64,000 bases of DNA from Delphinapterus leucas. Taxonomy: Eukaryota > Chordata > Mammalia > Artiodactyla > Monodontidae. The stretch covers positions 1,579,622-1,643,621 of the forward strand of contig NW_022098022.1 of NCBI RefSeq assembly GCF_002288925.2, written 5' to 3'. The position numbers and the translations under genes were made by a program. Numbering within the stretch: position 1 is the stretch's first letter; each line of letters opens with the position of its first letter. The notes beneath the pieces are model-generated. The model saw nothing but the letters and a program-made list of their open reading frames with translations, ran no database searches and was not told where the DNA came from. This document shows positions 57,116 through 64,000 of the stretch, one piece after another.

Positions 57116-58989
57116 GAAAAGGGAATGGAAAGGAAGGGAAATAAATGAGTGAGGGATTAAACTACGGAATCCAAACGTCTAGATCACGTAAGTTCTGTGA
57201 GCCAATCATCCTTGAGATGATTTGGACAAAGATTCCAGTAGTTGGAGGGCTTTACTTTTTTTTTTTTTTTTTTTAACACTCACTCTTACCTAAAGGAAAA
57301 ACAAAATAATTCTACTACCCCTAAAGAGTCAACTCCATCAGTTACCAGATAAGAAGCACCATCTTCCAAACATTATGTATAGTGTATTAGACTGAACATT
57401 TTTCATACACATAAAAACTATATTTCCCATGAACATTATCGTCTCTCAGTACATTATGTGTTTCTGAGGATCAATAAATAATGGAGAATAACAAAAGCAA
57501 CAACATCAACAAAGCCCCCGGAGACTACGAGGCTTGCACTCAGGCTAAGGTTTGAGCCAACAGATTGTTTCTTCCTTGTGCCCTGAAAGCAAGCCTCGTT
57601 GCCTTCTATAGAGCCACTAACGGCAGTAAATCCCTAAGCAATTGGCCTTCCATCAAAGACAGTCTGTATCCGGTCTCAGGGAGTTCACATTGAGGGACAT
57701 TTGGCAAAGGTGTCTCTCCGTTGATCACTCCTGTAATGGGGCAATTACAGACAGAGAGGTTGTCTGTGATGTAACCCAAGCCTCATTTCTACACAGCTGT
57801 GCAGACCATCAACTCAAATTGTACCAAGAAGGCAACTGGGAACCTATTCAGAATATGGGATATTTACTGGCTGAGGAAGAGGAAAGTCTATTTGTTCAGC
57901 CACAGTGGAATTTACCTTTGTTAGCTCTGGGTGCAGACATCTGAGCATGTGCAAATAGCAGCGCCCCTCCTGCCTAGCAGGCTGCTCTGGGCTCTCCTCT
58001 GACCTGACTCTCCTGGGCCCTGTCTGTCACTCCTGTCTCAGGCCAGCCCGCTCCAGGATTTCCCTTTGTCCAACCTCTGACTCCATCAGCTTGTACATGC
58101 AGACCTCTTAACTTCTGTGACTGCCCAAATGGGTTTTTCAGAATTTTGATGTTTAATCAATATATAAGGATAAAAGGATTGCAAGTGGCAGTGAAGGCCC
58201 AGCTGACATTAGATGGCATGATTTTTTAATAGATTTTTTTTTTTTAACTTTCTTTGATAACCTTTGGCCACTTGGAAGTAAAACAGAGATTTGGTAGTGG
58301 GATTTTCCCAGTACCAGGGATTGGCACACTGGGTAAGCCAAGGAGGCAAAAGGTTTAGGATGGTGTTTAATGCATTGTTGTGATGCCTGCCAACAGGTCG
58401 CAGACTAAGGAAGGGGTCAAGGGTACGCAGGGCAAAAATGATGGTGTGGTAACAGATGGAGGCCCAAATAAAGACTGTGGTGAAGATAAAGATGAGGCTT
58501 GTGGGTAAGGGAGTCTGAGAGGTGCAGGCACAGAGGGTCGTGATTAGAGAAGGAGAATTGAACACTGAATTCTGGAAGGAACCTGGCTGTGAGTGGTGAG
58601 AAGGTCTAAATTCTCCTGCCTTTCTACTCCTCTAATCTGTAATAAACAGTTGATATGGATCTCAGGTAGTGAAGCTGGGTGTAGCAGTGGGAAACAAGGA
58701 ACATTTCCTTAATCTGCTTCCACTGGAGGGGCTGTGAGGACAGAAGTAGAGAAAAGTCAGGATTCAGGTACGTGAAGAAAAAGGAATCTACAGACCATTT
58801 TCAACATAAAAACGCGTACATCTCTTATTAAATGCATGCAACTATTTGGTTGAAACCAAACTGAGCATTACGTTATTATTAGGAGTCACAGTGGAATCTA
58901 CAAATGTTAATGGCTTTTCAGTTCTGAAAGAAAAATGCCCAAGCCTTTTAAGTCAGGTACTCGGGTGGAGGCAGAAAGCAGGAACAAAA
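57116..58989. other. Unique sequence with two orphan open frames
   Basis: A 20-T run is at 57255-57274. Plus-strand frame 57642-57944 (100 codons) and minus-strand frame 58209-58565 (118 codons) do not overlap recognised repeats, but neither has a domain I know, a signal peptide, or flanking splice sites arranged as an exon. I treat both as chance, with the first the more protein-like in composition. Confidence 0.4.
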
Positions 58990-59016
58990 AAGAGAGAGAG
59001 AGAGAAGAGAGAGAGA

Positions 59017-59059
<43 letters not shown>
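58990..59059. repeat. (GA)n microsatellite
   Basis: About 70 bases of GA repeats with two short AAGA interruptions and one AC, ending in a perfect run. Frames rich in R/E or S/L across it are spurious. Confidence 0.95.
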
Positions 59060-59062
<3 letters not shown>

Positions 59063-60214
59063 GTCGGAGGGGAAAAAGGAAGATGTGATATGTGATGGGA
59101 CAGAAAGACTTGGTCTTCTTTGTGTTGGGTGTGTTCCTGGGGCCACATTAGCACTGCTGACTCTACTGTGAGTGTGAAATGTCCTAAGTTGTCTGGAGTC
59201 AGTCTAGAGCTTTGGGTCAATGAAGACCTGAATGTCTATCTACAGCACTGGGCGGGGAGGACTTCAGGGCTCACTTTAATGAATGGGGTGTCCATGGAGA
59301 GGGTGGAAATGAAACTGCAATTTTCTAAGTGGCCCACAATGAGAAGGGCAGCACACAGGAACAGATATGTTGGAGTGGAAGGCAGAAATGACCCAGAAAT
59401 TGAGAGAGAAGAGACCGGCCTTCTCACCTCCTGATTCCTCACGGTGGCTGCAGCTAAGACAGATATGGGACCCCTGAAAGGCCAGACGCAGCAGCTCAAC
59501 CGCCTGTCTCTGGAGTGGCGGATTTCAGAGGGAAGCTGAGCTCAGGATGGGGCCTTTGCTTCATCCTACTTAAGTCTTCTGAATCCTTTTAAGCCCAATG
59601 GTTCTTTTTTCTCCTAAGCCACCCCAACTTTCTAAAACATTTTTGCAGGATTTTATAGTTATTTTCTTCATAGGACACTTAACAGAAATGAGACCTTTAA
59701 TAAAAAATAATGATGTATTTAGTAGCAGTAGAAGTTAAATGGAGACGATAAATGCTTTCAAATAATCTAAATAATATCAATGAATTAGGGCCCTATAGGA
59801 AGATGGTAAATGAATCTCTCAGTTAATTTTTGATAAAAAATGAAGCAAAGCGACAAAACCTAAGAACAACAACAAAAACACTATATTGGAAACGTTTACT
59901 TCTAAAGTTAAATGAACCCTTATTTGAGTAACATAGTTAACTCAGACACACGTGCTGGGTATGACTTCAACGGCCTCACATTCTACCTTTGTTACTGGAA
60001 CTGACTTCATACAATTAACGTAAGGCTTTTGGCAAACAATCGATGCTGTACAGTAAAGAAAAGCACATTTTGATGCATTTCATGGAGATATAACAAATCT
60101 TGCTATTTTTCAGACTCTTCATACATAAGATATGAAAACCAAAATGATAATAAATGGAAAACCCTGGGATTATCTCAGAAACCTAACAAAAGACCTTAGA
60201 ACTCAAGTTCACTC
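59060..60214. other. Unique sequence
   Basis: No gene or family recognised. The 104-codon plus-strand and 87-codon minus-strand frames between 59120 and 59499 overlap and show no domain. Confidence 0.4.
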
Positions 60215-60350
60215 TCTTATTTTTACTGATAAGAAAATCTGGAATGAGCACCAAGGCCTCTACCAACTACCATGTAGTTGGCTGAATGCATAATAAGGCT
60301 GAAATCTGGGTCTCCTCGCCCCACAGTACAGCGTTATTTCCATTTTGCTG
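60215..60350 (-). mobile_element. Possible MIR, antisense
   Basis: 'TTTTTACTGATAAGAAAATC', 'TGAATGCATAATAAGGCTGA' and 'AATCTGGGTCTCCTCGCCCC' parallel the reverse complement of MIR core and head (ttttacagatgaggaaactg ... cagagctgggattcgaacccaggtctcctg). Highly diverged. Confidence 0.42.
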
Positions 60351-61628
60351 TTGATACCAAGTAATTTATGGTCATCTGACCTTATCAAGGAGACAACAAA
60401 ATACGTTTGAGAAAGCAAAGTGCACTAGTAGAGAACTGTAACTTTTTTCTGGAAAGTGATCACTCCTTTCCAATTCACCTCTCCACTCAGAATGTAAAGG
60501 AAAGAAGCACGGATCTGCTGTCTGTGCCTTTCTTAGGTTTTAGACATTCAATAAGGCACTGATGGTGTGAAAACATTATTCAGTTAAATCAGGGAGCCAA
60601 TTTCTATCTTAATTCTTAAAAAATGTTCACAGAACAGGAGGGATCAATTCTAAGCTTACCTTTAATCACAAATGGGGGGAAAATAAGCTGATTCATTTCA
60701 GAAGCAATAATGAGCACAACTGTTAATAATATTTCTAATTTGAATTGAAATTTACAGGCTAATCTAGTCATCACTTATTGAAATTCTCCAACACTCACCC
60801 AGACACCGCCGGGGCATGTTGACAAAGCATCAGTGATGATCAGAATTTCTTTAATTACTGAAAAGACGTGGTCTATATTCCTAACACTGAACTAGGATAA
60901 AAGCTAAAGAACAAATCTGTGATTAAAGTACTCCCTTAAAATAAATGTGGGTTTTGTCAACTTTTCTATCTTTACAGAATGTTGATAAGTAGTAAACATT
61001 CAATCCCTCCTGAAAGAAATCGTGCATCCATGTGCTACTATGTGAATTATAGCTGAAGGAAAGAAAAACCTGACCAAGTAAGAAGAAATCAGAGTTCTCA
61101 AGACTATATCCTGTTTGTAGGCACTAACATTATTCACATAGAGGTGTACTTTCACCAAATTTATAGAAATGATGCATCGATCCAAATAATTGATTGACCA
61201 CATGTTTCTTTTAATATACATAACTATTAATGTACTAACATCAGCGTGTACCTAAAAAAGAGCAAAAGAAAGAACATCTGGATTTTGAAGTGGTTAGAAA
61301 ACAGAAGTATCTACATTTCTGCAAATCCCTTATGCTGCTTTAATTGGGCTTATTCATCTCCAGTTTTAATAATGTTGTGTTAATCGTGTTATAAAACTAA
61401 TGTTGTTAAATAAGCTCACCTGTTTGATATTGATTTGTATTGCTTACAAGTGACAGAAACATAATTACAGATACAGACAAAAGTTTTGTCAAAAAAACAA
61501 AATGCTCTGAAGTGAAACAAACAGGAGGATGCTAAGGCATTAAGTGCAACCTTCATATCTAATTCATCAGAAAGTTCTTCCATTTTTCTCCTCCAAAAAA
61601 GATCCCAATTCCAACTACTCCTCACTAC
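60351..61628. other. A+T-rich unique sequence
   Basis: No gene or repeat family recognised; open frames of 73 codons or less. Confidence 0.45.
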
Positions 61629-62276
61629 TGAAACTGAGCAGGACCCTGTGGACCTCTGCAGGGTACAAAAAATGCCTTTCCCTGTCTCACATTTCCTGTT
61701 TGTAGGAAAAAGGCTTTCAGCCTCCTAGACCATCCCTGAGTACCACAGGGCAGATTTAAATGGTTACTAATTAGGGAAGTGAGGGAAAGCAGAAAGAAAG
61801 GAAAGACTGTCGAGAAACAACAGTGCAGCCTTGGAGCAGGGTCCAGGTTCCTGCTCAAGGAATATACAAAGCAACCTGATACAGATCTCGGAGGTTCTCC
61901 ACAGGAACTAAGCCAGCCCGCCCCCCGCGCCCGCGCCCGCCCCCGCCCCAGGTGGAAGATGGTAATTTCAGGCTGAGCACCAGCACACTGACCCCAGACT
62001 GGTGGGAACCAGAAGGCAGATGACTGAGATTCCTGGAACCTCCAGAACCACCACCATTCCTGGAACACCACCCCACCAACCAATCAGAAGAAAGCCAAAC
62101 ACCCTGCAGCTCTCCCGCCAAATCTTGCTTATAGAAGCTCTTCCCTGAAAACGATCGGGGAGTTTGGGCTCTCTGAACACGAACTGCTCTTTCTCCTTGC
62201 TTGGCCCTGCAACAAACCTTTCTCTGCTCTGAACTCTGACGTTCTGGTTTGTGCGGGCACACGAACTTGTGTTCCA
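61629..62276 (+). mobile_element. Probable solo ERV1 (gammaretrovirus-type) LTR
   Basis: About 650 bases with LTR architecture. It has a TG start candidate at 61629, a G+C-rich stretch with a GC-rich C-run at 61919-61951, a CCAAT box (CCAATCAG, 62080-62087), a TATA-like box (TTATAGAAG, about 62129) some 45 bases later, 'GATCGGGGAGTTTGGGC', then 'CTGCAACAAACC' where a decayed AATAAA is expected, and a GT-rich 'GGTTTGTGCGGGCACACGAA' end. This order fits ERV1 LTRs of mammals. No internal retroviral sequence or second LTR was recognised in the window, and no target duplication was resolved, so both ends are approximate. Antisense open frames up to 152 codons across it are not genes. Confidence 0.72.
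61919..61952. repeat. C-rich tract inside the LTR
   Basis: About 34 bases almost purely C with G interruptions (CCCCCCGCG, CCCGCGCCCG, CCCCCGCCCC). The complementary G-runs meet the G-quadruplex pattern and the C strand could form an i-motif. CpG survival here suggests a young or unmethylated element. Confidence 0.85.
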
Positions 62277-62309
62277 CGTGACCTCTACCACCTCCAACCT
62301 AGCTCAAAC

Positions 62310-62410
62310 CACCATCATCTTTCACCCAGACTATTACCAGAGCTTCTTGTTCCTACTTTTGCCTCAAAAGCCACTCTCCACATAACAGAAGGGGTGAGAG
62401 CTGACTTATC
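62310..62410 (+). mobile_element. Possible L2 fragment, sense
   Basis: 'CACCCAGACTATTACCAGAG', 'CTTCTTGTTCCTACTTTTGC' and 'CAAAAGCCACTCTCCACATA' parallel the L2 phrase gcctggactactgcaacagcctcctaactggtctccctgcttctac ... ccattctccacaca. Confidence 0.5.
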
Positions 62411-63019
62411 CTAGCCTGTGAATATAGACTGTTAAACTATCCCTATTATGAGGGATTTTTGTAAGCCAGTTGTTAATCACGGCAATTATTAAACATTAAA
62501 TTATATATACAATTTATATTAAAAACAAAACTAATCACTCATCACTTCATTCATGCAGTAGTATATTTTTCTATCACTTAAGCTCTTAAGATTATTTATA
62601 TTTACTCTGCCTGCATGGTGTAAATCACTTACAGTGGTGGGCTACCGTGCGTTCCCAAACCCACGTGCAGTGACGTCACACTGACAGCTCCAAGTCAGCC
62701 ATGATGAGGGAATTTATGTCACGGAAATTGGCAGGTGCTACAAATCAGGAGTTGACCTACTATTCTGTTCATCATCTAGACCTAACAAAACTAATGGAGA
62801 AAATATTAATAATGTAGATTATGCTTAAAAGTGTGTTGAGTCTGTAGCCCCTATATTTTAAATAACAACAACAGAGAAATTGAGGAATCAGTCTTCCAAT
62901 ATTTGGAAACCATTATCTGTTTCAGCAAATAAGTGGCTCACATAACTGATGAAAGAGTAAAGTTCCAACACACGTTTGTTATATCAGTTTCATCTTACTC
63001 ATTATTGTAAATAAAAATA
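62411..63019. other. A+T-rich unique sequence
   Basis: No gene or repeat recognised. Confidence 0.45.
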
Positions 63020-63110
63020 TCAGTCAACATTCATGACAGAATGAAATGTTTTTTGAGCATCTATCATATTCCCAGAATACACTAGGGGCTCAAAAAAACA
63101 CCTCTTGAAT
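63020..63110 (-). mobile_element. Possible L2 3' end, antisense
   Basis: 'GAATGAAATGTTTTTTGAGC', 'ATCTATCATATTCCCAGAAT' and 'ACACTAGGGGCT' have the reverse-complement order of the L2 end (gaatgaatatttattgagcacctactatgtgccagg). Diverged. Confidence 0.42.
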
Positions 63111-64000
63111 GAATTCATTAACATAGGTTGAAATTTTCTCAATTCCTTTCTTCTCTCCCTTCCTTGTGTCATCGTAACATAGGAACCAGGGTCAGTCTTA
63201 TTTCTACAAATGCCGGAATCCCCAAGCACACTTTGGCCAGCTACTTAGAGTCTTTTTTCATCTATTGTTTCTATACTTCCTGCACAAAAACACCACCATC
63301 CCCCAACCATCACCTCAGGACATTTCTAGAAACTCAGTTGAGAACTTTACTATAAAAGTTGAAACTGAAAATGGATTTTTTTCCCCCCCTGGGGCAACTA
63401 CAACCTAAGAAGTTTGGGAGGACCTTCAAAATATGATGTTTGCATACTTTCTTTAACACTTAAAATTCGCAAATGCAAGTCTCTTGTGCAGGAGATTACT
63501 GTTAAATGGTGAATGCCAATTAAAGTTTAATGGTTAATCTTCACTAAATAAGAAGTGCTTCATATGTCATGCAAAATTATCTGCCATAGCGTTAACACAA
63601 ACCGATTAGTTAACTAGCTAAACAGATTAAGTACAGATTTTCGTGTTTATCGGAAATGAACAGGCCTTAACTTTTAATAGTATGGAATATTCTTTTTGTT
63701 AAATTTTATGACTCCTCATCCGGTTTCATTTAAAATGTCAAAATTGTAATGGTAGTGACGTTCATTTTATAATAGTGTTTGAAATATCTGCAGTAAAAGG
63801 GGTTGTAATAATAATGCTACACATTACATGCTTATTTTTCCAGATCATACCTAATAGACTGTAATATCGTTTGCGGTCACAGTTCACCAGAGTTAAATTA
63901 AAAGCATAATATTAAAGTCAAGGTTCCTTCACATCTAATTAGACATTAGAACAAATGTGGCCAGGTCTGCATTCTGTTCAATATACGCAAATAATCCCTC
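63111..64000. other. A+T-rich unique sequence to window end
   Basis: No gene or repeat family recognised; the 75-codon plus-strand and 69-codon minus-strand frames near 63020-63355 overlap and lack domains. Confidence 0.45.

Noticed and set aside
61625..62297. Minus-strand frames of 109-152 codons
   Set aside because: Antisense to a probable LTR with promoter elements on the plus strand; no domain.
61629..62300. Exact LTR ends and a 4-6 base target duplication
   Set aside because: I tried ACTAC/CTAC on the flanks but the right-hand copy does not follow a CA terminus, so no duplication is claimed.

Overview
The window is nuclear DNA from a mammal, most likely a cetacean. It is A+T-rich, full of decayed interspersed repeats, and has no bacterial or viral gene organisation. 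The strongest lineage clue is three tRNA-derived SINEs of the CHR type (about 17.9, 20.6 and 47.9 kb). One of them (17926-18126) is G+C-rich and looks young, with a 14-base target-site duplication. Together with artiodactyl-type L1 3' ends, and with no ruminant BovB or Bov-tA elements seen, this points to a whale or dolphin. The call rests on remembered family sequences, not on a search.

I found no protein-coding exon, processed gene copy, tRNA, rRNA or small-RNA gene that I could defend. The long open frames fall in simple repeats (47.4-47.65 kb), an assembly gap inside a minisatellite (34.36-34.83 kb), SINE or LTR sequence, or are of a length expected by chance. The one frame of known origin is the C-terminal end of L1 ORF2 at 32155-32394. 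The window therefore looks like a gene desert or the inside of a very large intron.

Layout: 0-8 kb is mostly unique sequence with simple repeats, a MIR and a MER5 fragment. 8-11.5 kb holds L1 3' ends, a near-identical triplicated 97-99 bp unit, an L1 inserted in 5'-inverted (twin-primed) form with a 15-base target duplication, and a MER5-like element. 13-18.2 kb has L2, MIR, an antisense old L1 and the young CHR SINE. 19.7-23.2 kb has an internally deleted Tigger-type transposon inside an L1 3'UTR, a second CHR SINE with a clear target duplication, and several L2/MIR pieces. 24-31 kb is sparse. 31.8-32.75 kb has an old LTR-like repeat directly followed by an L1 3' end. 34.36-34.83 kb is a 20-21 bp minisatellite interrupted by 292 Ns. 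35.8-48.1 kb has MIRs, an L1 tail, an MLT1-type LTR, an unnamed old repeat, a 250-bp polypyrimidine tract and a third CHR SINE. 51.98-52.65 kb has a 42-bp palindrome and two adjacent hAT-type elements. 54.8-55.4 kb is an old repeat carrying a GT/GA microsatellite. 61.6-62.3 kb is a probable solo gammaretrovirus-type LTR.

No functional system is visible. The value of the window lies in its transposition history and its unstable tandem tracts. Boundaries of old repeats are accurate to tens of bases only.
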